The notes under the pieces were generated by a model. The model was not told where the DNA came from. It saw nothing but the letters and a program-made list of their open reading frames with translations, and ran no database searches. Below are positions 56,761-64,000 of a DNA stretch of 64,000 bases, one piece after another. The stretch is from positions 1,950,001 through 2,014,000 of the forward strand of contig NZ_AP025028.1 of assembly GCF_003114835.2 (NCBI RefSeq), given 5' to 3'. The stretch comes from Leptospira kobayashii (lineage in GTDB: Bacteria; Spirochaetota; Leptospiria; Leptospirales; Leptospiraceae). The position numbers were made by a program, and so were the translations under genes. The first letter of the stretch is position 1, and every line of letters begins with the position of its first letter.

Positions 56761-57632
56761 TACATTTCACCTTCTTCTTTGGAAATGGATAAAAACTGAT
56801 CTTGGACTTCTTTTTCGTTAGGCGATCTGTGTTGAAAAACGGAATTAGCAACAAGGGTTCCGAAATTTTCATCTTGGAAAAAACGGGAAATTACGTTTTT
56901 CTCCTCTCCGTTTACGATTCCGGTATAGATTCCGTAAGGCAAAAGCAATTTTGCCGCTTTCAGTTTGGTTGCCATTCCCCCGGTTCCGGGACCGGACGGT
57001 CCTTTTGCGTGCCCTTCCAGAGCTGAGGAAATATCTTCCACCAAATTTATTTTCTTTTCTTCGACCAAAAATCCATCAACTCCCGTCAGAATCAGAAGCA
57101 GATCTGCACCTACGATGGAAGCAACGATTGATGATAAAATATCATTGTCTCCGATCTTGATCTCTTCGGTTGCGATGGAATCGTTTTCATTTACGATCGG
57201 TAATATTCCCCAGTCTAGCAACTGACGGAATGTGTTCTTTAGATTGGTTAGATTTTTTTCTTCGTGAAGGTCGTGCCTTCCGAATAATATCTGCGCAATG
57301 GAAATATTGACTCTACTAAAAAAACTTTCGTATAGATTGAGAAGTCTGTTTTGTCCCATAGCGGCAAACGCTTGTTTTTCGGAAAGAGTTACGGAACCGT
57401 TCACTTCTTTGTTATAGATTTGATGATAGAGTTTTTTGCCTTGTGCGATCGCACCCGAGGAAACAAGGATTACTTCTTTTCCCTGGTCGCGTAAGTTGCG
57501 AATGTCACCGGAAAGTCCGAATAAAAAATCGTTGATTTTGGAAGTTTCTCCGGAAACACGAGCGGACCCAATCTTGATCACGATCGTTTTCGCTTTTTTT
57601 ATCCGGTCTGAATATTCCTTTCTAGTTCTCAT
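56760..57632 (-). CDS. proB: glutamate 5-kinase without PUA domain
   Basis: Phosphorylates glutamate at the gamma-carboxyl, the first and usually proline-inhibited step of proline synthesis. 290 residues from the ATG at 57632 (an earlier in-frame start lies within obgE). Amino-acid-kinase motifs: [50 protein letters not shown] and [15 protein letters not shown]. It lacks the roughly 80-residue C-terminal PUA domain present in E. coli ProB, as in many other short-form enzymes. Its start overlaps the obgE end by 11 bases. Confidence 0.95.
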   Translation of the reverse strand: MRTRKEYSDRIKKAKTIVIKIGSARVSGETSKINDFLFGLSGDIRNLRDQGKEVILVSSGAIAQGKKLYHQIYNKEVNGSVTLSEKQAFAAMGQNRLLNLYESFFSRVNISIAQILFGRHDLHEEKNLTNLKNTFRQLLDWGILPIVNENDSIATEEIKIGDNDILSSIVASIVGADLLLILTGVDGFLVEEKKINLVEDISSALEGHAKGPSGPGTGGMATKLKAAKLLLPYGIYTGIVNGEEKNVISRFFQDENFGTLVANSVFQHRSPNEKEVQDQFLSISKEEGEM

Positions 57633-58641
57633 AAATGATTTTAGTTTGTTCCGGAAAGAATACTTTATCAATCCTTTCCAAAAGATAATCCAAATTCAAT
57701 TCTTTGTCTGCGGATATAAAAAGAATTTCACCCAAATCCTTATAAGTTTCTTTGATTTCTTCCGTGAAACTAGGATCATCCCAAATATCCATTTTATTGA
57801 TTACTATCAGAAACGGTTTTTCCAATAAAACAGGATTATAAGACCCGAGTTCATTGCGAAGCATATCCAATTCGTCTACCAGATTGAGATTTCCACCGTC
57901 GAATAAAAACAGAATCCCTTGCACTCTTTCTATATGTTTCAGAAAAGAAATTCCAAGTCCTATACCTTGCGAAGCTCCTTCAATGATTCCCGGAATATCC
58001 GCCACAGTATAACGGAACATATCGTTCGTTCTGTGAACAATGCCTAGGTTAGGCGAAAGGGTAGTGAAAGCATAACCTGCAATCTTAGGATGCGCATGAG
58101 TGATTTTGGAAAGTAGGGTGGATTTGCCCGCATTGGGAAGACCAACGATCCCTAAATCCGCAAGTAACTTGAGTTGGAGTATGACAGAAAAATCGTCACC
58201 GTCTTCTCCCGGCTGGGAAAACCGAGGTGTTTGGTGGGTGGAAGATTTAAAAAACGTATTTCCTTTTCCCCCGCGACCACCTTTTGCGATTTTGTAGATT
58301 TCCTCGTCTTTGGTGAAATCATACATAAGTTCCATGGTAACCGCATCTAGTACCTGTGTGCCGACAGGTACTTTGAGGATCAGATCCTCTCCGTTTTTAC
58401 CATGTCGTTCGTTTCCCGATCCGGGTTCTCCGTCCATAGCACTGTAAAGTCTGTCTGGCAGATAAATTTCGAGAGTCATGATTCTGGATTCTGCAACCAA
58501 AATCACATCTCCTCCGTCTCCTCCATCCCCTCCGTCAGGACCTCCGAACTCTACAAATTTCTCTTTATGAAAATGTACAGCTCCGGCTCCGCCGTGGCCG
58601 GCTTTGATTCGAATGGGAACTTCATCTATAAAACTAGGCAT
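57622..58641 (-). CDS. obgE: Obg GTPase
   Basis: Essential ribosome-assembly and stress GTPase associated with the 50S subunit. 339 residues: an Obg fold with glycine-rich stretches ([27 protein letters not shown]), a G domain with [14 protein letters not shown], the segment [14 protein letters not shown] in its G2 area, [16 protein letters not shown] and NKMDIWDD, and a short tail. There is no extended OCT domain. First gene after the rpmA hairpins; obgE next to rplU-rpmA is a widely conserved arrangement. Confidence 0.96.
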   Translation of the reverse strand: MPSFIDEVPIRIKAGHGGAGAVHFHKEKFVEFGGPDGGDGGDGGDVILVAESRIMTLEIYLPDRLYSAMDGEPGSGNERHGKNGEDLILKVPVGTQVLDAVTMELMYDFTKDEEIYKIAKGGRGGKGNTFFKSSTHQTPRFSQPGEDGDDFSVILQLKLLADLGIVGLPNAGKSTLLSKITHAHPKIAGYAFTTLSPNLGIVHRTNDMFRYTVADIPGIIEGASQGIGLGISFLKHIERVQGILFLFDGGNLNLVDELDMLRNELGSYNPVLLEKPFLIVINKMDIWDDPSFTEEIKETYKDLGEILFISADKELNLDYLLERIDKVFFPEQTKIIYEN

Positions 58642-58652
58642 TTATTATGATT

Positions 58653-58725
58653 CCAAAATAAAAAAACCCGTTGGAGAATGAACTCAAACGGGTTTCGGTC
58701 TGCTCTCTGGATTCCAGAAAGCAGA
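58653..58725 (-). terminator. tandem hairpins between rpmA and obgE, likely terminator/attenuator
   Basis: Reading in the direction of transcription, the first hairpin follows the rpmA stop directly: TCTGCT-(2)-CTGG-(3)-CCAG-(2)-AGCAGA (58699-58725). The second is a nine-pair stem AAACCCGTT / AACGGGTTT (58664-58695) followed by a T-rich run, a good intrinsic terminator. obgE begins 12 bases after the T-rich run. The arrangement should end most ribosomal-protein transcripts while letting some continue into obgE. Confidence 0.8.
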
Positions 58726-58983
58726 TTAGCTTTTCGGGTAAACAGATACTTGTTGTCTTTCTTTTGATACGTGTTCAAAAGCAACAACTCCGTCAGTCAA
58801 TGCAAATAGAGTATGGTCACGACCAATCCCTACGTTTTTGCCCGGTTTGAATTCAGTTCCGCGTTGTCTTACAATGATGTTGCCGGAAGTTGCCCACTGC
58901 CCACCATAAACTTTAACGCCTAAACGTTTTGAAACCGAGTCACGACCGTTCTTTGTGGATCCCCCGCCTTTCTTTGTAGCCAT
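58726..58983 (-). CDS. rpmA: 50S ribosomal protein L27
   Basis: 85 residues; reaches the peptidyl-transferase centre with its N-terminal tail. [16 protein letters not shown], then [22 protein letters not shown] and GRDHTLFAL are standard. It starts like the proteobacterial L27 and has no N-terminal extension: AAGAGG lies 7 bases before this ATG, and an in-frame stop sits only six codons upstream. This matters because the neighbouring gene is prp, whose known task is to cleave such an extension. Confidence 0.98.
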   Translation of the reverse strand: MATKKGGGSTKNGRDSVSKRLGVKVYGGQWATSGNIIVRQRGTEFKPGKNVGIGRDHTLFALTDGVVAFEHVSKERQQVSVYPKS

Positions 58984-58994
58984 TTGAATACCTC

Positions 58995-59318
58995 TTAATT
59001 ATTTCCTATTTCTTCGATTCGTATCGCATCGGGAAAACTCACTTGCAAACTCTTGAGACCGAACTCAACCATCTGCAAAAGCTTTTGATAATCGGGTAAC
59101 CCTTGTTCCCTGACCAAAAACTTTAAGTAACCGTCTTCTTTTTTTTCAAAATCCAAAGCCTTTTGCCAGCTCAAATAGGAGTGAGCACTCTGAACTAGAG
59201 TGGAAACTCCTGCACAAAGAAGATTTTCTCCTTTGTCTCCCCAATCTTTGGGAGAATGCCCTTGGATCTCAAAACCTGCGATCGAACCTCCTTGGTAAAA
59301 AACCTTTGTATAAATCAA
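58995..59318 (-). CDS. prp: ribosomal-processing cysteine protease Prp
   Basis: 107 residues of the DUF464/Prp family, which in Firmicutes cuts the N-terminal extension from L27 during ribosome assembly. The catalytic pair is visible: H21 in [10 protein letters not shown] and C35 in [15 protein letters not shown]. It lies between rplU and rpmA as in Firmicutes, one base from the rplU stop. In this window L27 has no extension, so the substrate is unclear. Confidence 0.93.
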   Translation of the reverse strand: MIYTKVFYQGGSIAGFEIQGHSPKDWGDKGENLLCAGVSTLVQSAHSYLSWQKALDFEKKEDGYLKFLVREQGLPDYQKLLQMVEFGLKSLQVSFPDAIRIEEIGNN

Positions 59319-59627
59319 TTATCCGTTGATTGAAACTACTTGAAGCTTTTGCATTTGTTGTCTGTGACCCCAAGCTCTTTTGTAGTTTTTGCGTTTTTTG
59401 TATTTAAATCCGTGGATTTTATCCGCTTTTAAATCTTCTAAAACTTTCAATGTAACTTTTGCGCCCGAAAGAGCAGGAGAACCAATATTTACTTTGTTAT
59501 TGTCAGAAAGGAGTAGAACCTTTGCATCGAAAGTATTACCTACGATACTACCTGTTTTTTCTGCTGTGAAAATTTGTTCTGGAGCTACTTTAAATTGTTT
59601 AGCTCCGAGTTCTATGATGGCAAACAT
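59319..59627 (-). CDS. rplU: 50S ribosomal protein L21
   Basis: 102 residues, standard length. MFAIIELGAKQFKVAPEQ at the start, then PALSGAKVTLKVLED, and the RNA-binding end HGFKYKKRKNYKRAWGHRQ. First gene of the rplU-prp-rpmA-obgE-proBA-nadD-yqeK-LytR_C-rsfS series; the 5' region of about 110 bases shared with divergent typA must hold its promoter. Confidence 0.98.
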   Translation of the reverse strand: MFAIIELGAKQFKVAPEQIFTAEKTGSIVGNTFDAKVLLLSDNNKVNIGSPALSGAKVTLKVLEDLKADKIHGFKYKKRKNYKRAWGHRQQMQKLQVVSING

Positions 59628-59741
59628 ATACCTTTCCTAATCTCAAACTAGTGGTTCTTACCAGGATTTACAAGTCTAGCTCCTTGTCAAATGCAAATCC
59701 ACATCGACAGCAAAGAACATTCTAAATACCTGGTAAAAATA

Positions 59742-61544
59742 ATGGAAATTCGCAACATCGCCATCATCGCTCACGTCGATCATGGAAAGACTACCCTTAC
59801 CGATTGTATCTTACGCCATACGGGCGCCGTCACTGCCAAAGAAGACCGTGAACGAATCATGGACTCCAACCAATTGGAGCAAGAGAAAGGTATTACTATT
59901 CTCGCAAAGAACACATCTGTAAAGTATAAAAACACTCGTATCAATATCGTAGACACTCCGGGTCACGCGGACTTCGGAGGGGAAGTGGAAAGGGTTCTAT
60001 CCATGACGGATTGCACTCTTTTACTCATCGATGCATTCGACGGACCGATGCCTCAAACAAGATTTGTGTTAGGCAAATCTCTTCAATTGGGCCACAAACC
60101 GATCGTAGTCGTAAACAAAGTGGATCGCGACGGTGCAAGACCAAGCCTCGCAGTAGATAAAGTTTTCGACCTATTTTCTGATTTAGGTGCTACGGAAGAA
60201 CAATTGGATTTTCCCATCATTTATGCTTCCGCAAAACAAGGTTGGGCGGTTAATGAATTATCCGAAGCTCCCGGAACCAATATCGAACCTCTTTTAGACA
60301 AAGTTTTGGCTCATGTTCCTCCTGTGGAGATCAATGATACAAGACCTTTGCAATTCCAAGTTACTGCTTTGGATTACAATGATTATGTAGGTCGTATCGC
60401 GATCGGAAAGATGTACGCGGGCAAAATTAAAAAAGGCCAGGATGTAACTCTTGCTAAAACCGGCGGAACCACTGCAAATTATAAAATTTCCAAACTTTAC
60501 GGTTACGAAGGACTCACTCGTTACGAAATCGAAGAAGCAGCTTCGGGTGATATCGTAGCTATCGCAGGTATTCCCGACGTATTTATCGGGGACACTGTTT
60601 GTGATTTTGGAAATCCTCTCCCTCTTCCTGCCATCCAAGTGGAAGAACCTACCGTATCCATGTTCTTTATGGTCAATAACTCTCCGTTTGCCGGTAAAGA
60701 AGGAAAGTTCGTAACTACAAGAAATCTAAGAGAACGATTGGATCGCGAATTGGAAACAAACGTGGCACTTCGTTTGGAAGAAACGGAAGACAAAGATCGT
60801 TTTAAAATTTTAGGTCGTGGAGAGCTTCATCTTTCCATCCTGATTGAAACCATGAGAAGAGAAGGATACGAACTACAAGTATCCCGTCCTGAAGTGATTT
60901 TGAAAAAAGATGAAAACGGTGAAAAAATAGAACCTTACGAGACTTTGGTGATGGATCTACCGGACCAATATTCGGGGGCATGTATCCAAGAGCTCAATCG
61001 CAGAAAGGGCGAATTGCAAGGAATGGACGCTCATACTTCCGGGATCACTCGTGTAGAATACGTAATTCCCACTCGGGGACTGATCGGATTCAGAGGACAT
61101 TTTATTTCCGAGACACGTGGTGAAGGAGTAATGTCCAGCCGCTTCTTACGTTTTGATAAATACAAAGGTGAAATTCCAGGTAGAAAAAACGGAGCTTTGA
61201 TTTCTATGGACTCCGGTGATGCAACTGCTTACGCTCTCTGGAAAGTACAAGAAAGAGGGGATCTTTTCATCGAGCCACAAGTGGCGGTTTATCCGGGAAT
61301 GATTCTAGGAATGAATAGCAGAGATACCGACCTGGAAGTAAACCCTGTACGTGAGAAAAAACTTACAAACGTTCGCGCCTCCGGATCGGATGATGCCATT
61401 CGTTTAACACCTCCTAAAAAACTCACTTTGGAACAATCCATTGAGTTCTTGGATGATGATGAACTTTTGGAAGTCACTCCGCAAAGCCTTCGTTTGCGTA
61501 AAAAAGTATTAGATGCAAGTATGAGAAAAAGATCCGGCAAGTAG
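59742..61544 (+). CDS. typA: translational GTPase TypA/BipA
   Basis: 600 residues from the ATG at 59742, where the family begins ([19 protein letters not shown]); an upstream in-frame ATG at 59691 would add 17 unrelated residues. Ribosome-binding GTPase involved in 50S assembly and cold or stress adaptation. G1 [14 protein letters not shown]2 area [12 protein letters not shown]3 [17 protein letters not shown]4 [10 protein letters not shown]; the BipA-specific C-terminal region has [20 protein letters not shown] and [22 protein letters not shown]. Divergent from rplU; ends 49 bases before the vapC end. Confidence 0.97.
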   Translation: MEIRNIAIIAHVDHGKTTLTDCILRHTGAVTAKEDRERIMDSNQLEQEKGITILAKNTSVKYKNTRINIVDTPGHADFGGEVERVLSMTDCTLLLIDAFDGPMPQTRFVLGKSLQLGHKPIVVVNKVDRDGARPSLAVDKVFDLFSDLGATEEQLDFPIIYASAKQGWAVNELSEAPGTNIEPLLDKVLAHVPPVEINDTRPLQFQVTALDYNDYVGRIAIGKMYAGKIKKGQDVTLAKTGGTTANYKISKLYGYEGLTRYEIEEAASGDIVAIAGIPDVFIGDTVCDFGNPLPLPAIQVEEPTVSMFFMVNNSPFAGKEGKFVTTRNLRERLDRELETNVALRLEETEDKDRFKILGRGELHLSILIETMRREGYELQVSRPEVILKKDENGEKIEPYETLVMDLPDQYSGACIQELNRRKGELQGMDAHTSGITRVEYVIPTRGLIGFRGHFISETRGEGVMSSRFLRFDKYKGEIPGRKNGALISMDSGDATAYALWKVQERGDLFIEPQVAVYPGMILGMNSRDTDLEVNPVREKKLTNVRASGSDDAIRLTPPKKLTLEQSIEFLDDDELLEVTPQSLRLRKKVLDASMRKRSGK

Positions 61545-61593
61545 GATCTTTTTAGGCAAGAAACTTTGATTTCATAGACACTGAGGACTTTAC

Positions 61594-61965
61594 TCAGATC
61601 TTATAGGGAATGATAATTCCAGGATAGGAAGAGGAAAAGTCTTTGGTGTTTCTTGTGATGAGTGTCCAGCCATTCTGTGATGCACTGGCCCAAATAATAG
61701 AATCGGGAAGTTTCGATTTATATTTTTTTCGCAATCGAATTCCTTCCTCAGCGATTTCTTTTGTTAGTTGAATGATCTGAAAACTAGACAAAAAACTCCG
61801 GATGATAGGCTCTTCTTCCGCTTTCGCACCGGCAAGAACCTCCATCCAACTGATGATACTGATCATCGGTTCTTCGTATTTAGAAATTTCTTCCTTAGCT
61901 TCTTTGTATCCGGATAGGTAATCAATTAGTATATTTGTATCGAAAACAGCCTTCAAGAAGTCCAC
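61594..61965 (-). CDS. vapC: VapC-type PIN-domain toxin
   Basis: 123 residues, GTG start overlapping the antitoxin stop by 13 bases. PIN ribonuclease with the acidic metal site complete: D9 (VFDTNILIDYL), E42 (SWMEVLAGA), D88 (LPDSIIWASA) and D109 (TRNTKDF). VapC toxins cut tRNA or rRNA and are held inactive by the VapB antitoxin. All catalytic residues are kept, so the toxin is predicted functional. Confidence 0.92.
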   Translation of the reverse strand: MDFLKAVFDTNILIDYLSGYKEAKEEISKYEEPMISIISWMEVLAGAKAEEEPIIRSFLSSFQIIQLTKEIAEEGIRLRKKYKSKLPDSIIWASASQNGWTLITRNTKDFSSSYPGIIIPYKI

Positions 61966-62174
61966 TCATCCCGAATTGACTTTTCATACTGAAGGGAATC
62001 CTGTTTTTGAGACTTCCAAATACCGAAACTCGCCTCTCTCCTGGTTCTGGGAAAATCCAAAAGATAGTGATCGATCGCCTTTCTGATCAATTCGGCACGG
62101 GATACATTCTCTTCCTTCGAAATTTCATCCAAAATCTCGATCTTTTCTTCGGGAATTTCTAAAATTGTCCTCAT
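61953..62174 (-). CDS. vapB: VapB-type ribbon-helix-helix antitoxin
   Basis: 73 residues. RTILEIPEEKIEILDEISKEE followed by VSRAELIRKAIDHYLLD is a ribbon-helix-helix (CopG/MetJ-like) dimer; the C-terminal part (SFGIWKSQKQDSLQYEKSIRDEW) would wrap the toxin. First gene of the pair and probably autorepressor through the direct repeats overlapping its start. No Shine-Dalgarno sequence is visible before the ATG. Confidence 0.9.
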   Translation of the reverse strand: MRTILEIPEEKIEILDEISKEENVSRAELIRKAIDHYLLDFPRTRREASFGIWKSQKQDSLQYEKSIRDEWTS

Positions 62175-62209
62175 AACGATATATGATAACGATATCGCAA
62201 GTTTGACAA
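62173..62209 (-). promoter_or_regulatory. vapBC promoter with two direct operator repeats
   Basis: ATAACGATAT occurs twice, at 62173-62182 and 62186-62195, exactly 13 bases apart, reaching into the vapB start codon. On the minus strand TTGTCA (62204-62209) and TCATAT (62181-62186), 17 bases apart, form a good -35/-10 pair, so the repeats cover the -10 region. The predicted transcript start falls at or next to the ATG. Confidence 0.55.
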
Positions 62210-62220
62210 GTGTTTTTTAC

Positions 62221-64000
62221 TCATTCATTCGGGTGAGTCGTTTCGTCGGGAGGAAAAATAGAATCTGAATCCTTATTGATTGTAACCGGATTGGCAACAG
62301 TATAAAGCCGTTTTAAATACAATTGGGTGGACTTATCATTCGGATTTTCTTTGATTACTTTATCAAAATAAGATTTGGATTCGGAAAACTCTCTGGTATG
62401 AAAGGATTTTACACCGCTTTCATAATCCGATTTGGTTTTGTTTTTCAAATCACGTTGCTGTTCTTCGTCTCCGTCCAATATTTCATAAATGGAAACCGGC
62501 TTTTGTTTTCCTTTTACTTTCACTCTATCTAAAAATCGAAAACTAAACTGATTATTTTTGATTTCGACGATCGCACTTTCGCTAACTGCAATTCTTGCAC
62601 CGTATACTTTTGTTAGGTTTTCGATTCGGGAAGCCAGGTTGACGGTATCGGAAATAACCGTACCTTCCAAACGTTCTTCCGCACCGATCGTTCCTAACAT
62701 AAGCGAACCGGAATGAATTCCTATTCCGATTTGAATCGGGTCATATGTTCTTCTTGCGCGAAATGCATTGTATTCTTTCAGATAAAGCTGCATTTCAACT
62801 CCGGCCGCCACTGCATCCAAAACCTGTTTATCGAAAAGAGCCATGATCGCGTCTCCGATGAATTTGTCGATAAACCCGTTGTGCTTTTGAATGATAGGAC
62901 TCATTCTTCCCAAATAGGAATTGATAAAATTAAAATTTTCCGCCGGCGACATTTTTTCCGACAAAGTTGTAAAGGAACGAATATCGCTGAATAAAACGGC
63001 CATATCTTTTTGGATTTGATCTCCCAATCTTACATCCAGAATGGATTCCTTTCCAAGGTTCGCTAAAAAATCTCTCGGCACAAAACGCGCGTAAGATTCG
63101 GTAAGTATCTTTTGCATTTCCAAGGTTTTTGCCTGGGCTTCTTCTTTCTCTTTTTTTATGATATTAATTCTGGATGCCAAAGCGAGGGAAAGCAGCACAA
63201 CCTCCATTCCCGAACCTATGTACAATCCGTAATCAGTGAAAAAGTTGGAACCAAGTACATTCAAAAACTTGGAGACTGCAAGTAATCCGCTCAGTATCAA
63301 TGCGGAAAAAGCCAAAAGATAATATCTGGCAGGTTTGTAATTTTTCATAAAACTAACAATCCCCGCGAAAAAAGGAATGATTGCGCTCGGAACCGTGACA
63401 ATCAATGCGATCTTAACGGTGGATTCCGGCGGCAAAAAGTAAACACTAAAGAAAACCAGTATATTCAAAAATACCAAAACACCGATAATCTTATTGAGTA
63501 ATGGGGAATGTTCCTTGATATTGAGAAATGATCTTGCAAAAAGAAGCGAAGAAACAAGGCAAATTCCCGAAAAGACAACATAAAAATTTCTCTGCATCCA
63601 GGGAAAATCGGACCATAAATATTGGAATCCATGTCCGGTCAGAACCAATTGTATTCCAAGAAGTCCGAATATGTATCCTATATAGTAAAAATAACTGATA
63701 TCTCTCACTGAGAGGTAAATGAAAAGGTTGTACAATAACATTACAACCATTAGGCCGTAATAAAAACCCAAACCTTGTTGTACATTGGAATCATGCAACA
63801 TGAAACTGATATCGTTCCACAGAACCAAGGGAAGTATCAGTCCGCCACTTGTCCGGGTGCGAAAAAAAATAGTTTTGTTTTCTCCGGGCAACAACTCGAT
63901 CAAATATATGAAATTCCGATTGATCCATTTTCTGGACGAAAATGGAAATTTCATTCCCGTCTTTTGGACTTCGTAAACAATTTCGGAGTTTTTCAGAAGC
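62221..64000 (-). CDS. 7TM-DISM receptor adenylate cyclase (class III), 5' end outside window
   Basis: The frame is open to the last base; codons upstream of the ATG at 63954 (LKNSEIVYEVQKTG) continue the DISM extracellular domain with KFPFSSRKWINRNFIYLIEL, so the true start is outside. Seven membrane helices follow (about residues 60-265 counted from that ATG), then a coiled linker and a class III cyclase domain: VLFSDIRSFTTLSEKM and KFIGDAIMALF carry the two metal aspartates, the lysine in FIDKFIGD and the aspartate in GTVISDTVN select ATP, and ASRIENL ends the core. The tail has a TPR-like repeat (SKSYFDKVIKENPNDK). It should make cAMP in response to an envelope signal. Confidence 0.93.
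   Translation of the reverse strand, partial: LLKNSEIVYEVQKTGMKFPFSSRKWINRNFIYLIELLPGENKTIFFRTRTSGGLILPLVLWNDISFMLHDSNVQQGLGFYYGLMVVMLLYNLFIYLSVRDISYFYYIGYIFGLLGIQLVLTGHGFQYLWSDFPWMQRNFYVVFSGICLVSSLLFARSFLNIKEHSPLLNKIIGVLVFLNILVFFSVYFLPPESTVKIALIVTVPSAIIPFFAGIVSFMKNYKPARYYLLAFSALILSGLLAVSKFLNVLGSNFFTDYGLYIGSGMEVVLLSLALASRINIIKKEKEEAQAKTLEMQKILTESYARFVPRDFLANLGKESILDVRLGDQIQKDMAVLFSDIRSFTTLSEKMSPAENFNFINSYLGRMSPIIQKHNGFIDKFIGDAIMALFDKQVLDAVAAGVEMQLYLKEYNAFRARRTYDPIQIGIGIHSGSLMLGTIGAEERLEGTVISDTVNLASRIENLTKVYGARIAVSESAIVEIKNNQFSFRFLDRVKVKGKQKPVSIYEILDGDEEQQRDLKNKTKSDYESGVKSFHTREFSESKSYFDKVIKENPNDKSTQLYLKRLYTVANPVTINKDSDSIFPPDETTHPNE

Noticed and set aside
58540..58560. Tandem GGDGGDGGD repeat in obgE as a possible DNA repeat element
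   Set aside because: It encodes the normal glycine-rich Obg-fold loop present in all Obg proteins.

Overview
The window looks like a stretch of chromosome from a Leptospira-type spirochaete (family Leptospiraceae), probably a free-living one. The basis is the moderately AT-rich composition, frequent TTG/GTG starts, spirochaetal lipoprotein and envelope proteins (a DUF1574-like protein paired with an MBOAT acyltransferase, an OmpL47-like repeat protein, a LysM/FecR protein), many 7TM-DISM and SpoIIE-phosphatase regulators, and a futalosine-type menaquinone gene (mqnC). This assignment is inferred from gene content, not from a marker gene. I see no rRNA, tRNA, insertion sequence, prophage or CRISPR array, and no gene-free gap longer than about 140 bases.

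Layout. 1-8 kb: end of a membrane protein, then hisD-panC-mfd (overlapping or nearly touching), a SurA-like lipoprotein and uppP. 8-16.5 kb: a large 7TM/SpoIIE/TPR regulator (minus), an RlmI-type methyltransferase, an MBOAT/DUF1574 pair, a J-domain-like membrane protein without HPD (minus), and miaB. 16.5-20.4 kb: an LptF/LptG permease overlapping miaB, a pseudo-receiver coiled-coil protein, a helical exported protein and mgsA. 20.4-25 kb: a HesB-like small protein facing two exported TPR proteins (one with FlgT-C-like end, one with NHL and VWA). 25-30.4 kb: prfC, then a minus-strand trio LysM/FecR - OmpL47-like - SpoIIE phosphatase. 30.4-36.7 kb: a membrane Fe-S oxidoreductase divergent from mqnC, a diguanylate cyclase, a GerMN protein and a HAD phosphatase.

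36.7-39.7 kb is the most unusual locus: a tightly overlapping plus-strand trio of a KamA-type radical SAM aminomutase, a D-Ala-D-Ala-ligase-like ATP-grasp enzyme and a heme-oxygenase-like diiron oxidase (HDO), with a HAD phosphatase divergent 53 bases away. Both KamA and the HDO differ from the textbook proteins at key residues, so this is my candidate for an undescribed small-molecule or amino-acid-modifying pathway.

39.6-42.8 kb (minus): bfr - THUMP methyltransferase - N-acetylglutamate synthase - DCC protein in one tight operon; the methyltransferase seems to start at a non-standard codon. 42.8-46.8 kb (plus): a thiolase-like protein lacking its Cys, a GT9 glycosyltransferase, pepP and a MarR regulator. 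46.8-50.6 kb (minus): a crotonase with a perfect palindrome in its promoter, an M20 amidohydrolase and a TolC-like protein. 50.7-52.8 kb: a DUF255 thioredoxin-fold protein.

52.8-59.6 kb (minus) is the classic rplU-prp-rpmA-obgE-proB-proA-nadD-yqeK-LytR_C-rsfS cluster. It has a double hairpin between rpmA and obgE and an L27 that lacks the extension Prp normally cleaves. 59.7-64 kb: typA, a VapBC toxin-antitoxin pair and a 7TM-DISM adenylate cyclase cut by the window edge.
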